From positions 1 to 64,000 of the forward strand of contig NZ_VTHJ01000048.1 of assembly GCF_008386495.1 (NCBI RefSeq): 64,000 nt of DNA, read 5' to 3'. The notes below the pieces were generated by a model that did not search any database, was not told where the DNA came from, and was given only the letters and a program-made list of their open reading frames with translations. Numbering within the stretch: position 1 is the stretch's first letter; each line of letters starts with the position of its first letter. The DNA is from Streptomyces tailanensis. Its GTDB lineage: Bacteria > Actinomycetota > Actinomycetes > Streptomycetales > Streptomycetaceae. Positions 34,146-43,210 of this stretch are shown here, piece by piece. Made by a program: the position numbers and the translations under genes.

Positions 34146-35729
34146 ATGAAGACGCCCGACTGGCTCGCCTCCCCATGGCGGCGCCGTCTCGCCGTCGCCG
34201 TGGCCGGCGCGCTGCCCGTGCTCGCCTTCCCGGAGCCGTCCCTGTGGTGGTTCGCGTACGTGGCCCTGGTGCCCTGGATGCTGATCGTCCGCACGGCGCC
34301 GACCGGTCGGCGGGCGGTGTACGACGGCTGGCTGGGCGGCTTCGGGTTCATGCTGGCCATGCATCACTGGCTGCTGCCGAACCTGCATGTGTTCACCTTC
34401 GTCCTGGCCGCCCTGCTCGGCGTGCTCTGGACGCCCTGGGCCTGGCTGGTGCGCCGTCTCCTGGCCGGGGAACCCACGGCCCGGCGGGTGGCCGCCGCGC
34501 TGCTGGTCCTGCCGTCGGGCTGGCTGGTGATCGAACTCGTCCGTTCCTGGCAGGGGCTCGGCGGGCCGTGGGGTCTGCTGGGGTCCAGCCAGTGGCAGGT
34601 GGAACCCGCGCTGCGGCTGGCCTCGCTGGGCGGGGTCTGGCTGATCAGCTTCCTGGTGGTGGCCGTGAACGTCGCGGTCACCGTACTGGTCGCGATACGG
34701 CCCGCCCGCATCCCGGCGGTCGCCGGCCTGGTCACGGCGGTGATCGCGACCTCGGCCGCCTGGATGTGGTCGCCGCGTCCCGACGAGGACGGCCTGGCAC
34801 GGATCGCCGTCGTGCAGCCGGGCGTGACCAAGGGCCCCGACAACCGGTTCGCCCGCGAGGAGGCCCTCACCCGCCAACTCGCCGGTCAGGACCTGGACCT
34901 CATCGTGTGGGGCGAGAGCAGTGTCGGCTACGACCTCGCCGAGCGGCCCGACCTCGCCGACCGCATCGCCGCACTCTCCCGCGAGACGGACTCGAACATC
35001 CTCGTCAATGTCGACGCCCGCCGCTCCGACCGCCCCGGCATCTACAAGAGCTCGGTGCTCGTCGGCCCCGACGGCCCGACCGGCGCCCGCTACGACAAGA
35101 TGCGGCTGGTCCCCTTCGGCGAGTACATACCGGCGCGCTCCCTGCTCGGCTGGGCCACCTCGGTCGGTGAGGCGGCCGGTGAGGACCGCAGGCGCGGCAG
35201 CGGGCAGGTGGTCATGGACACCGGCGGCGGACTGCTCGTCGGCCCCATGGTCTGCTTCGAGAGCGCGTTCCCCGACATGAGCCGCCATCTCGCCGAGGAC
35301 GGCGCCGAGTTGCTGCTCGCCCAGTCGGCGACCTCGACGTTCCAACAGAGCTGGGCGCCGGAGCAGCACGCTTCGCTGGCCGCGCTGCGGGCCGCCGAGA
35401 CCGGCCGCCCGATGGTGCACGCGACACTCACCGGGGTTTCCGCCGTGTACGACCCGAGCGGTGACCGCGTCGGCTCCTGGCTCGCCACGAGCGAGAGCAC
35501 GACGGCGGTGTACGAGGTCCCGCTGGCCGACAGTACGACGCCGTACGTGCGATTCGGCGACTGGCCGGTCTACGCGGCGCTGCTGATGCTGGTGGCGTGG
35601 GGCGCCTCCGACGGCGTACGGGCGGTACGGGCGGTACGGGTCAGGCTCGGCCGGGGGCGGACCGGTCCTCCACCGCCCGCACCACCCGCTCGCACATCTC
35701 GTGAGTCGCCAGCGCGTCCCGTGCGCTGA
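34146..35729 (+). CDS. lnt: apolipoprotein N-acyltransferase
   Basis: A 527-residue membrane enzyme that N-acylates the lipid-modified cysteine of lipoproteins. The N-terminal 220 residues hold about six membrane helices; the C-terminal nitrilase domain carries the Glu257 (WGESS), Lys318 (YDKMRLVPFGEY) and Cys370 (VCFES) triad. The motif PFGEYIPARSLLGW is diagnostic. GGGAGG precedes the ATG. Streptomyces often have two Lnt homologues; this copy stands alone. The C-terminal 40 residues are Arg/Pro-rich and overlap the convergent gene by 89 bases, an extension beyond the normal Lnt end. Confidence 0.92.
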   Translation: MKTPDWLASPWRRRLAVAVAGALPVLAFPEPSLWWFAYVALVPWMLIVRTAPTGRRAVYDGWLGGFGFMLAMHHWLLPNLHVFTFVLAALLGVLWTPWAWLVRRLLAGEPTARRVAAALLVLPSGWLVIELVRSWQGLGGPWGLLGSSQWQVEPALRLASLGGVWLISFLVVAVNVAVTVLVAIRPARIPAVAGLVTAVIATSAAWMWSPRPDEDGLARIAVVQPGVTKGPDNRFAREEALTRQLAGQDLDLIVWGESSVGYDLAERPDLADRIAALSRETDSNILVNVDARRSDRPGIYKSSVLVGPDGPTGARYDKMRLVPFGEYIPARSLLGWATSVGEAAGEDRRRGSGQVVMDTGGGLLVGPMVCFESAFPDMSRHLAEDGAELLLAQSATSTFQQSWAPEQHASLAALRAAETGRPMVHATLTGVSAVYDPSGDRVGSWLATSESTTAVYEVPLADSTTPYVRFGDWPVYAALLMLVAWGASDGVRAVRAVRVRLGRGRTGPPPPAPPARTSRESPARPVR

Positions 35730-36558
35730 GCACCTTGCCCGCGCGCACGGCGTCGAGGAAGGCGAGCACGGCCTGCTCGATACCGCGCTGCCGGGCCACC
35801 GGCACCCAGTCGCCGCGCCGCCTTATCGACGGCTGCCCCTTGTGGTCGATGACCTCGGCGAGGTTGACCACCTGCCGTTTGGTGTCCTGCCCGGAGACCT
35901 CCAGGATCTCCTCCGCCGAGCCGCTGAGCCGGTTCATGACGCCCAGCGCGGTGAACCCGTCCCCGGACAACTGCAGCACGACATGGTGCAGCAGCCCGTT
36001 CTCGGTGCGGGCGCGCACGGTCATGTCCTCGACCGGCCCCGGCACCAGGAACCGAAGGGTGTCGACGACATGGATGAAGTCGTCCAGGATCATCGTGCGC
36101 GGCCGCTCGGGCAGGCCGATGCGGTTCTTCTGCATCAGGACCAGCTCACGCGGATGGTCGGCGCACTGTGTGTACCCGGGCGCGTACCTGCGGTTGAAGC
36201 CGACCGCGAGGCCCACGTTCCGCTCCTCCGCGAACCGCACCAGCCGTGCGGAGTCGGCGAGTTCGTACGCGAGCGGCTTGTCGACGTACGTCGGCACGCC
36301 CGCCTCAAGGAGCCGGGCGACGATCTCGGGGTGGGCCCCGGTCGGTGCGTGCACGAAGGCCGCGTCGAGCTCCTGGGCGAGCAGCGCGTCGAGGTCGGCG
36401 TGCCGTTGGCCGGGCGGGAGATGGAGGCTGTCGGCGACCCGGGTGAGCGTCGCGGGTGTCCGCGTCTGCACATGCAGTTCGACCCCGGGCTGGGTGCCGA
36501 GCACGGGCAGATAGGCCTTGCGCGCGATGTCGCCGAGTCCGATGCAGCCGACCTTCAC
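35641..36558 (-). CDS. Gfo/Idh/MocA family oxidoreductase (second copy type)
   Basis: A 305-residue NAD(P)-dependent dehydrogenase with Rossmann motif VGCIGLGDIARKAYLP at the very N-terminus and the family Lys in YVDKPLAYEL. It lacks some of the usual C-terminal residues and is shorter than the 410-residue enzyme elsewhere in the window, resembling virulence factor MviM. The GTG is preceded by GGGAGAT at about seven bases; a frame to 36603 would add an implausible His/Arg leader. It overlaps lnt tail-to-tail by 89 bases. Substrate unknown. Confidence 0.88.
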   Translation of the reverse strand: MKVGCIGLGDIARKAYLPVLGTQPGVELHVQTRTPATLTRVADSLHLPPGQRHADLDALLAQELDAAFVHAPTGAHPEIVARLLEAGVPTYVDKPLAYELADSARLVRFAEERNVGLAVGFNRRYAPGYTQCADHPRELVLMQKNRIGLPERPRTMILDDFIHVVDTLRFLVPGPVEDMTVRARTENGLLHHVVLQLSGDGFTALGVMNRLSGSAEEILEVSGQDTKRQVVNLAEVIDHKGQPSIRRRGDWVPVARQRGIEQAVLAFLDAVRAGKVLSARDALATHEMCERVVRAVEDRSAPGRA

Positions 36559-36638
36559 AGGGGATCTCCCGTCCGCGGTGTGCCGAGACCCCAGGATATG
36601 CATGGTCGCGCAGGCACCCGGTGAGCGAAGATGCGGGC

Positions 36639-37151
36639 ATGACCACGCAGCGCACCGAACCCTCCGTCACCGCCGGCGAACGGGCCATGCTCGAAGGCTG
36701 GCTCGACTACCACCGCGAGACCCTCGCGCTCAAGTGCGCGGGCCTGGACGACGACCGCTTGAGGACGGCCTCGGTGCCGCCCTCGGAGCTGTCCCTGATG
36801 GGTCTCGTACGGCACATGGCCGAGGTGGAGCGCATCTGGTTCCGCAAGGTGCTGGTGGACGACGACCAGGGGCCGATCTACTTCAGCGACGAGGACCCGG
36901 ACGGGGAGTTCCACCTCACCGAGCAGGACACCTGGGAGGAGGCGCACGGCACCTGGCAGGCCGAGATCGCGGTCGCCCGGCGCAACGCGGCGCGCTTCGC
37001 CCTGGACGAGACCAGCAAAGCCGTGCACAGGCGCTCCGGTCAGTCCCCCAGCCTGCGCTGGATCTACACCCACATGCTCGAGGAGTACGCACGGCACAAC
37101 GGGCACGCCGACCTGCTCAGGGAGCGGATCGACGGGGCCGTCGGGTACTGA
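36639..37151 (+). CDS. DinB family protein (DUF664)
   Basis: A 170-residue four-helix-bundle protein of the DinB/DUF664 superfamily, which includes mycothiol- and bacillithiol-dependent transferases. The putative metal-binding histidines are His59 (LVRHMAEVERIWF) and His153/His156 (YARHNGHADLLRE), with the Trp-rich turn (WIYTHMLEEY) typical of the family. In actinobacteria such proteins often use mycothiol for detoxification, but the substrate here is unknown. The ATG lacks a ribosome binding site, so the mRNA may be leaderless. Confidence 0.88.
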   Translation: MTTQRTEPSVTAGERAMLEGWLDYHRETLALKCAGLDDDRLRTASVPPSELSLMGLVRHMAEVERIWFRKVLVDDDQGPIYFSDEDPDGEFHLTEQDTWEEAHGTWQAEIAVARRNAARFALDETSKAVHRRSGQSPSLRWIYTHMLEEYARHNGHADLLRERIDGAVGY

Positions 37152-37281
37152 GACGGGGCAGTGGGACGGAACCGCCCATTACCGCACGCCGCACCGCAGT
37201 CGGAGCCGGACGTCACCCATGTGGGGGCATCCTTCGCCCGTTCCCTCCCCAAAGCGGCCCGGACACAGGAGAGTTGCGCGC

Positions 37282-37785
37282 GTGCATCGACCGACCACCA
37301 CCGCAACGCTCCTGGTCACCGTGGCCGTCTCGGCCCTCACCGGCTGCGTGACCACGCAAAACCCGCCCGCCTTACCGCCCGTCCCGTCCCAGCCGTCCCA
37401 GCCGTCCCAGCCCCGCCCGGACGGCACGACCGAGACCCAGATCGTGCAGGCGCCGGCGCGGGAGGCCCTGGAGCTGATCGGCCCGCCCCGCCGGCCGACG
37501 CCGAGCGCGTCCGTGGCACCCGAGCCGCCCACATCAAGGCCCACCGCCGTGCCCCCAACACCCACCGCTCCCCCACCCCGGGCCGAACGGCCCGCCCCTC
37601 CGAAGCAGCACAAGCCACCGAAGACCCAGCCCCGCGTCGAGCTCCCCCGCGTACCCCACGGCCCCAAGGGCATCCCGACAGAGCCGCCGAAGAGCGAGCA
37701 CGTCTGCGCCCTCGGCCACAAGTACGGCGGCTGGGGCAAGGACACCCCGCAGGCGGTCATCTGCAAGGACGTCTACGGCCCTTGA
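37282..37785 (+). CDS. Pro-rich lipoprotein, unknown function
   Basis: A 167-residue exported protein. The signal peptide ends in lipobox LTGC (VAVSALTGC, cysteine at about 22), so it should be lipid-anchored outside the cell, presumably processed by the Lnt pathway encoded nearby. The middle is a long Pro/Ser/Thr-rich disordered linker with repeated SQP units. The conserved end is a short motif, HVCALGHKYGGW and AVICKDVYG, with two cysteines that could form a disulfide; this motif resembles the tail of several Streptomyces secreted proteins. The GTG follows AGGAGAG at about ten bases. No function can be assigned. Confidence 0.8.
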   Translation: MHRPTTTATLLVTVAVSALTGCVTTQNPPALPPVPSQPSQPSQPRPDGTTETQIVQAPAREALELIGPPRRPTPSASVAPEPPTSRPTAVPPTPTAPPPRAERPAPPKQHKPPKTQPRVELPRVPHGPKGIPTEPPKSEHVCALGHKYGGWGKDTPQAVICKDVYGP

Positions 37786-37840
37786 GGCCCCCGGCCCCGC
37801 CCTTGCCCGACACCCCGCCTCGCCCCGCCAGGTGACCTCG

Positions 37841-38362
37841 CTAGGGCCGCTGTCTCGGCGGCCCCGGCGTCTCCCCTCCGACGGAACCCTCCGCGTCGAG
37901 CTGGGCCTCCAGACGGGCGAGGGCGGACCGGATGCCGTCGCCGTAACCGTCGTCGCCCAGCGCCCCGATCGTGCCCTTGGCCAGGCGCAGATGGCTGCGG
38001 GCGGCGTCGTGGCGGCCGAGCTTGGCGTAGTCGGCGGCGAGGTTCAGATGCAGCGAGGGGTAGAAGCCACGGACCGCGAGCCCCTGGTGATGCTCCGCCA
38101 CCCGCCCGTCGGTCAGCTCGTCGGCCGCCGACAACGCCCTGAGGTCCCAGGCCAGTTCGTCGTTCGGGTCGTCCTGGGTGTCCGCCATGTAGTGCGCCAG
38201 CGTGCAGCGGTGGAGCGGGTCCCCGTCCTCGCCGATCTCCGCCCACAGCTTCAGGAAACGGTCCCGGGCCTCCTCGCGGTCACCGCCGTGGTGCAGCATG
38301 ACGACCTGCCCGATCCGGGTCATCATGGCGTCCGGCGCCGCCTGCTCCTGTCGCTCCACCAC
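37841..38362 (-). CDS. TPR-like helical protein, function unknown
   Basis: A 173-residue all-helical protein with tetratricopeptide-like segments (GDREEARDRFLKLWAEIGEDG and SLHLNLAADYAKLGRHDAARSH). TPR proteins mediate protein-protein contacts. I set the start at a GTG with GGAGGGA five bases upstream; several nearby GTG codons are alternatives (38395, 38377, 38359). It converges with the Pro-rich lipoprotein gene. No partner is suggested by the context. Confidence 0.78.
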   Translation of the reverse strand: MVERQEQAAPDAMMTRIGQVVMLHHGGDREEARDRFLKLWAEIGEDGDPLHRCTLAHYMADTQDDPNDELAWDLRALSAADELTDGRVAEHHQGLAVRGFYPSLHLNLAADYAKLGRHDAARSHLRLAKGTIGALGDDGYGDGIRSALARLEAQLDAEGSVGGETPGPPRQRP

Positions 38363-38515
38363 CGCGTCCCTCCACACTCGTCGCCCCTGTCCCACCTGTC
38401 CGTCCCGACGCTAACGGCAGGCACTGACAATCCCCGTCAGGCGGCTCCGTACGGCCGCGGGGGCGCCCCGGCGGCCGTACGACAGGTGGACAGAGCAGGG
38501 CGGACGGGCGGCAGG

Positions 38516-39199
38516 TCAGCCGAGGTTCGGGATCGTCCAGTCGATCGGCTCGTGGCCCTGCTGGGCGACGGCCTCGTTGATCTGCGTGAACGGGCGGGAG
38601 CCGAAGAACTTCTTGGCGGACAGCGGCGAGGGGTGGGCGCCCTTCACGACGACATGGCGCTCCTCGTCGATCAGCGGGAGCTTCTTCTGCGCGTAGTTGC
38701 CCCACAGCACGAAGACGGCCGGGTCGGGGCGATCGGCCACCGCGCGGATCACTGCGTCGGTGAACTTCTCCCAACCCTTGCCCTTGTGCGAGTTGGCCTC
38801 GCCGGAGCGGACCGTGAGGACCGCGTTGAGGAGCAGCACGCCCTGCTCGGCCCACGGCATGAGATAGCCGTTGTCCGGGATCGGGGTGCCCAGCTCCGCC
38901 TGCATCTCCTTGTAGATGTTCCGCAGCGAGGGCGGGGTCTTGACCCCCGGCCGCACGGAGAAGCACAGGCCGTGGCCCTGGCCCTCGCCGTGGTACGGGT
39001 CCTGGCCGAGGATCAGCACCTTGACGTTCTCGTACGGCGTGGCGTCGAGGGCGGCGAAGACCTCCTCGCGCGGAGGGTAGACGGGACCCTTGGCACGCTC
39101 CTCCTCGACGAACTCGGTGAGTTCCTTGAAGTAGGGCTGCTGCAGCTCGTCCCCCAGGACCCCGCGCCAGGACTCGGGCAGCATGGCGATGTCGGTCAC
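38516..39199 (-). CDS. ung: uracil-DNA glycosylase, family 1
   Basis: A 227-residue DNA repair enzyme removing uracil from DNA. The water-activating loop GQDPYH is at 65-70 (Asp67), the uracil-recognition segment LLNAVLTVRSGEANSH is central, and the catalytic loop GAHPSPLSA has His189. Length and the WTIPN end are typical. The GTG is preceded by GGAGGAA. The gene stands alone, with no repair operon partners. Confidence 0.96.
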   Translation of the reverse strand: MTDIAMLPESWRGVLGDELQQPYFKELTEFVEEERAKGPVYPPREEVFAALDATPYENVKVLILGQDPYHGEGQGHGLCFSVRPGVKTPPSLRNIYKEMQAELGTPIPDNGYLMPWAEQGVLLLNAVLTVRSGEANSHKGKGWEKFTDAVIRAVADRPDPAVFVLWGNYAQKKLPLIDEERHVVVKGAHPSPLSAKKFFGSRPFTQINEAVAQQGHEPIDWTIPNLG

Positions 39200-39333
39200 G
39201 TCAACTTCCTCCGGTGTGCGCTCACTTCACGGCCGCGCAGAAGTCACGGCCATGGGCGGCCACGTGAGGCGCGGCCGCCGTCAGAGCACAGAACCTACAG
39301 GCGCCCACTGACAATCGCGCCCGGCCCCCGGAA

Positions 39334-40914
39334 CTACCAGCTGGTCTTCCAGGACAGCTGCCACATCATCATCATCGTCGCCGGGTCGATGACGTTCTCC
39401 AGACCGGCGATCTCCTCGTTCGCGGCCGTGTACGCCTTGCCCTGCCACAGCGGAATCAGCCGCGCGTCGTCCACGAGGATCTGCTGGGCCTTCTCGAACT
39501 CCTCGGACACGGCCCCGCGGTCGCTCTCCGCGCGTGACCGCGGAATCAGCTCGTCGGTGATCTCGGGCGCGTCGTACGGGGTGCCGAGCGCATTCTGCTC
39601 GCCCACGAAGGGCGCGATGAAGTTGTCGGCGTCGTTGAAGTCGGGGTTCCAGCCGCGACCGAACACCGGGTACTCGCCCTTCTGGTATCCCTCCGAATAG
39701 GTCTTCCAGGGGCGGCTCTTCAGCGTGATCGTGAACAGGCCGGAGGACTCGAGCTGGCGCTTGAGCTCCTCGAAGGCCGGCTTGGTCTGGGAGCCGTAGC
39801 GGTCGGTCGTGTACCAGAGCGTCAGCGGGACGCGCTCGGTGATGCCCGCTTCCGTGAGGATCTTCTTGGCCTTGGTGGCGCTCGGGTTGCCGTAGTCGTC
39901 GAAGAAGCCCGTCGTGTGCCCCACCAGACCCCTGGGGATCATGGAGTACAGCGGCTCGACGGTGTCCTTGTAGATGTTGTGCGCGAGCGCCGGGCGGTCG
40001 AGGACCTGGGCGACCGCCTTGCGGACGGCGGGGTTCTTGGCCCAGGTGTCCTTGGGGTTGAAGACCAGGTAGCTGATCTCCGTGGTGGGGTTCTCGACGA
40101 TCTGGAGGCCCTGTTCGTCGTGGTTGGCCTCGATGTCAACGATGTCCGAGGCGCCGAGACCTCGGTAGATGACGTCGATCTCCTTGGACTTCAGGGCCTT
40201 GACCACCCCGGCCGAGTCCGCGAAGTAGCGGATGGTGATGCCGCTGTTCTTGACGTCCGCTATGCCCTGGTAGCTCTCGTTGGTGGTGAGCTCGGCCGCC
40301 TCGCCCTCCTCGAAGGAGGCCAGGTTGTACGGCCCGGAGCCGATGATCTTCCCGTCCTCGCGGAGCTTGTCCGCGGGGTACTCCTCGGGGTCCACGATCG
40401 ACATGGCGGGCGTGGTGAGCACGAGGGGGAAGGTGGCGTCGGGCTGGCTGAGGTGGAAGACGACCTCGCGGTCACCCTTCGCCTGCACCCGGGAGAGCGT
40501 GCCCAGCAGACCCGCGGGGCCGCCGTTGACGTTGATCTTCTTGATCCGGTCGAACGAGTGCTTGACGGCCTTGGCGTCCAGCGCGTGTCCGTTGGAGAAC
40601 TTCAGGCCCTCACGCAGCGTGCAGCTGTACGTCGTGCTGTTGCTGTCGGTGAACTCGCAGCTCTCGGCGGCGTCGGGCTCGGGCTCGGTACCGCCGGGCG
40701 AGTAGTTCAGGAGGGGCTGATAGACGTTGCGCATCAGCTCCCAGGAGCTGTCCCAGGCGGCGGCCGGGTCCAGGGTGCTGGGTGGGCTGGTGGTGCCCAC
40801 GACGATCGGATCCGCGTCTTCGGAGGCGTCCGAGGAGAACACACCACACCCGGCCACCATGGATATGGACGCGATCGCCGCGAGAGGCGGCAGGAATCGG
40901 TTCCGGTTGAACAC
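39334..40914 (-). CDS. ABC transporter substrate-binding lipoprotein, family 5 (peptide type), orphan
   Basis: A 526-residue SBP_bac_5 protein (DppA/OppA/NikA group) that captures peptides, opines, metals or sugars. A signal peptide ends at lipobox VAGC (SISMVAGCG). Family motifs include TLDPAAAWDSSWELMRNVYQPLL, the strand RVQAKGDREVVFHLSQPDATF and IIGSGPYNLASF. No permease or ATPase genes are adjacent, so it must use components encoded elsewhere or act as a sensor. I prefer the GTG because GAGGAG is seven bases before it; the ATG two codons upstream is almost on top of that site. Substrate unknown. Confidence 0.9.
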   Translation of the reverse strand: MFNRNRFLPPLAAIASISMVAGCGVFSSDASEDADPIVVGTTSPPSTLDPAAAWDSSWELMRNVYQPLLNYSPGGTEPEPDAAESCEFTDSNSTTYSCTLREGLKFSNGHALDAKAVKHSFDRIKKINVNGGPAGLLGTLSRVQAKGDREVVFHLSQPDATFPLVLTTPAMSIVDPEEYPADKLREDGKIIGSGPYNLASFEEGEAAELTTNESYQGIADVKNSGITIRYFADSAGVVKALKSKEIDVIYRGLGASDIVDIEANHDEQGLQIVENPTTEISYLVFNPKDTWAKNPAVRKAVAQVLDRPALAHNIYKDTVEPLYSMIPRGLVGHTTGFFDDYGNPSATKAKKILTEAGITERVPLTLWYTTDRYGSQTKPAFEELKRQLESSGLFTITLKSRPWKTYSEGYQKGEYPVFGRGWNPDFNDADNFIAPFVGEQNALGTPYDAPEITDELIPRSRAESDRGAVSEEFEKAQQILVDDARLIPLWQGKAYTAANEEIAGLENVIDPATMMMMWQLSWKTSW

Positions 40915-41102
40915 GTGCATGCTCCTCGAAATGCCGTACGCAAGTGGCCGAACGATACCGCAGGCCCCGCCCGTCGCTCCCGCCCGGCTGACAGTGCTCT
41001 TGGCCGCTCCGTTTGTGACGGCCTCGTCGAGCTGGTGTGAGGGTCAAGGCCGGGCACCGGTGGCATCTGGTGAAACACCCATCGGTGCCCGACCGCGACG
41101 GG

Positions 41103-41870
41103 TCAGCCGACCCCGGCGTTGAGGAAGATGCCGCCGTCCACCACAAGCGTCTGACCGGTGATCCAGTCGGACTGCTCGGAGGTGAGGAACGCGGCGGCGC
41201 CGCCGATGTCGGAGGGCACACCGAGCCGGCCGAGCGGGTAGGACGCGGCGGCCTCGGCCTCCCGGCCCTCGTACAGGGCCTGGGCGAACTTGGTCTTCAC
41301 CACGGCGGGCGCGATGGCGTTGGCCCGCACCTTGGGCGAGAACTCGTGCGCCAGCTGCACGGTCAAATTGATCATGGCGGCCTTGCTGATGCCGTACGCG
41401 GCGATGAACGGCGAGGCCGAGACCCCGGCGACGGAGGCGATGTTGACGATCGCGCCGCCGTTGTCCTTCTGCCAGGCGTGCCAGGTCTTCTGGGCGAAGC
41501 CGAGGGCCGAGAGGACATTGGTCTCGAACACCTTGCGCGCCACGTTGAGGTCCATGTCGGCGATCGGGCCGAACACCGGGTTCGTACCGGCGTTGTTGAC
41601 CAGGAAGTCGACGCGGCCGAAGGCCTCCATGGTGCGCTCGACGGCGAGCGCCTGGTGGGCCTCGTCGTGGGCCTTGCCCGCCACACCGATGACGCGGTCG
41701 GCGCCGAGCTTCTCGACGGCCTCCTTGAGGGCGTCCTCGCCCCGGCCCGTGATGCACACCCGGTCGCCGCGCGCGACGAGGGCCTCGGCGATGCCGTAGC
41801 CGATGCCGCGGCTGGCGCCGGTGATGAGGGCGACCTTGCCCGAGAGCTCGGGGAGTTCCACCGAAGTCAT
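41103..41870 (-). CDS. SDR family oxidoreductase, FabG-like (second gene of pair)
   Basis: A 255-residue classical SDR. The cofactor loop TGASRGIG is at residues 17-24, NNAGTNPVFG follows, and the catalytic SVAGVSASPFIAAYGISK contains Ser, Tyr and Lys in proper spacing. The C-terminal IGGAAAFLTSEQSDWITG is typical of 3-oxoacyl-ACP reductase-like enzymes. It lies 12 bases after the FabG-like gene upstream and is presumably co-transcribed, so both may act in the same fatty-acid or aromatic CoA pathway. Confidence 0.9.
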   Translation of the reverse strand: MTSVELPELSGKVALITGASRGIGYGIAEALVARGDRVCITGRGEDALKEAVEKLGADRVIGVAGKAHDEAHQALAVERTMEAFGRVDFLVNNAGTNPVFGPIADMDLNVARKVFETNVLSALGFAQKTWHAWQKDNGGAIVNIASVAGVSASPFIAAYGISKAAMINLTVQLAHEFSPKVRANAIAPAVVKTKFAQALYEGREAEAAASYPLGRLGVPSDIGGAAAFLTSEQSDWITGQTLVVDGGIFLNAGVG

Positions 41871-41882
41871 GTTCCCGATCCT

Positions 41883-42644
41883 TTAGTTGAGCGGTCCGCC
41901 GGCGACGTACAGCACCTGGCCGGAGACGAACCCGGCGTCCTCGCCCGTGAAGTAGGCGATGGCTCCGGCGATGTCCTCCGGCCTGCCGACGCGCTGGACG
42001 GGGATCTGGGTGGCGGCCGCGGCCTGGAAGTCCTCGAAGTCCATGCCGACGCGGGCGGCGGTGGCGGCGGTCATGTCGGTGACGATGAAGCCGGGCGCGA
42101 CGGCGTTGGCGGTGACGCCGAACTTGCCGAGCTCGATGGCGAGGGTCTTGGTGAAGCCCTGCAGACCGGCCTTGGCGGCGGAGTAGTTGACCTGACCGCG
42201 GTTGCCGAGCGCCGAGGACGAGGACAGGTTGACGATCCGGCCGAACTTGGCGTCCACCATGTACTTCTGACAGGCCTTCGACATGAGGAACGCGCCGCGC
42301 AGGTGCACGTTCATGACCGTGTCCCAGTCGGACGCGCTCATCTTGAACAGCAGGTTGTCGCGGAGCACGCCCGCGTTGTTCACGAGGATGGTCGGCGCGC
42401 CCAGCTCCTCGGCGATACGGGTGACGGCGGCCTCGACCTGGGCCTCGTCGGAGACGTCGCAGCCGACCGCGAGCGCCTTGCCGCCGGCGGCGGTGATCTT
42501 CTCCACGGTGTCCTTGCACGCGGCCTCGTCGAGGTCGATCACCGCGACGGCACGCCCCTCGGCGGCCAGTCGTACGGCGGTCGCGGCGCCGATGCCACGC
42601 GCGGCACCCGTGACCACGGCGACACGCTGCTCAGTGGTGGACAT
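41883..42644 (-). CDS. 3-oxoacyl-ACP reductase FabG-like SDR
   Basis: A 253-residue classical SDR with TGAARGIGAATA near residues 12-23, NNAGVLRDNLLFKM, and the catalytic segment NLSSSSALGNRGQVNYSAAKAGL (Ser, Tyr, Lys). Its ending EDAGFVSGQVLYVAGGPLN is strongly FabG-like. It is the first of two tandem SDR genes. GAGGAG precedes the ATG by eight bases. Fatty-acid elongation or a beta-oxidation-type role is plausible, but no acyl-carrier gene is present to decide. Confidence 0.9.
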   Translation of the reverse strand: MSTTEQRVAVVTGAARGIGAATAVRLAAEGRAVAVIDLDEAACKDTVEKITAAGGKALAVGCDVSDEAQVEAAVTRIAEELGAPTILVNNAGVLRDNLLFKMSASDWDTVMNVHLRGAFLMSKACQKYMVDAKFGRIVNLSSSSALGNRGQVNYSAAKAGLQGFTKTLAIELGKFGVTANAVAPGFIVTDMTAATAARVGMDFEDFQAAAATQIPVQRVGRPEDIAGAIAYFTGEDAGFVSGQVLYVAGGPLN

Positions 42645-42799
42645 TGCTGGTTCTCCTCGCCCTTTGGGATGCGGCTCCGGCGGCCGCCCATCGGGTGAGC
42701 GACCGCTTAGTACCTTCAGCACACGTGACGCTAGAAGTCCTGGCACCCGGTGTCAACGCTCCACCAGGTGTGATCCCTTACCGCGTCCTCGCCGGGGCC

Positions 42800-43210
42800 T
42801 TACTTGACCAGCAGATCGAGCAGCCGCGCGGCCTCCGCCGCCGGGTCCGCGGTGAGCCCAGTGTGCACGGGTCCCGCCTGCACGACCGTGGAACGGGGCG
42901 CGACGAGCCAGCGGAACCGCCGCCCGGCGTCGTCGCGGGCGGCCTGCCCCGCGGCCTCACCCCCGGCGCACACGCCCTCCACGGCGCGCAGCGCGGCCCG
43001 TACGCCCGCCACGTCCGCCCCGGGGTCCAGGGCGAGCAGCCTGGCCTCGTCCAGGTGCGTACGGGCGGCCACGAGGGCCCGGGAGCGGCTGTAGACGAGG
43101 ACGCCCGCGTTGAAGCACTCGCCGCGCTCGATGCGCGGTACGACCCGCAGCAGCGCGTACTCGTAGACGTCCTGCCCGGTCGCCCCGGTCGCCAGGAATC
43201 GGTCGCTCAC
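42800..43210 (-). CDS. DUF3037 protein coupled to a HipA-like kinase
   Basis: A 136-residue protein with the DUF3037 signature: YEYALLRVVPRIERGECFNAG, then a central LVAARTHLDEARLLALDP. The family has no established activity but is repeatedly found next to HipA-like kinase genes. The GTG overlaps the TGA of the kinase gene (GTGA) and has GAGGGG upstream, so it is translationally coupled and probably stoichiometric with the kinase. A role as antitoxin, adaptor or substrate of the kinase is possible but unproven. No DNA-binding motif is visible, unlike HipB. Confidence 0.85.
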   Translation of the reverse strand: MSDRFLATGATGQDVYEYALLRVVPRIERGECFNAGVLVYSRSRALVAARTHLDEARLLALDPGADVAGVRAALRAVEGVCAGGEAAGQAARDDAGRRFRWLVAPRSTVVQAGPVHTGLTADPAAEAARLLDLLVK

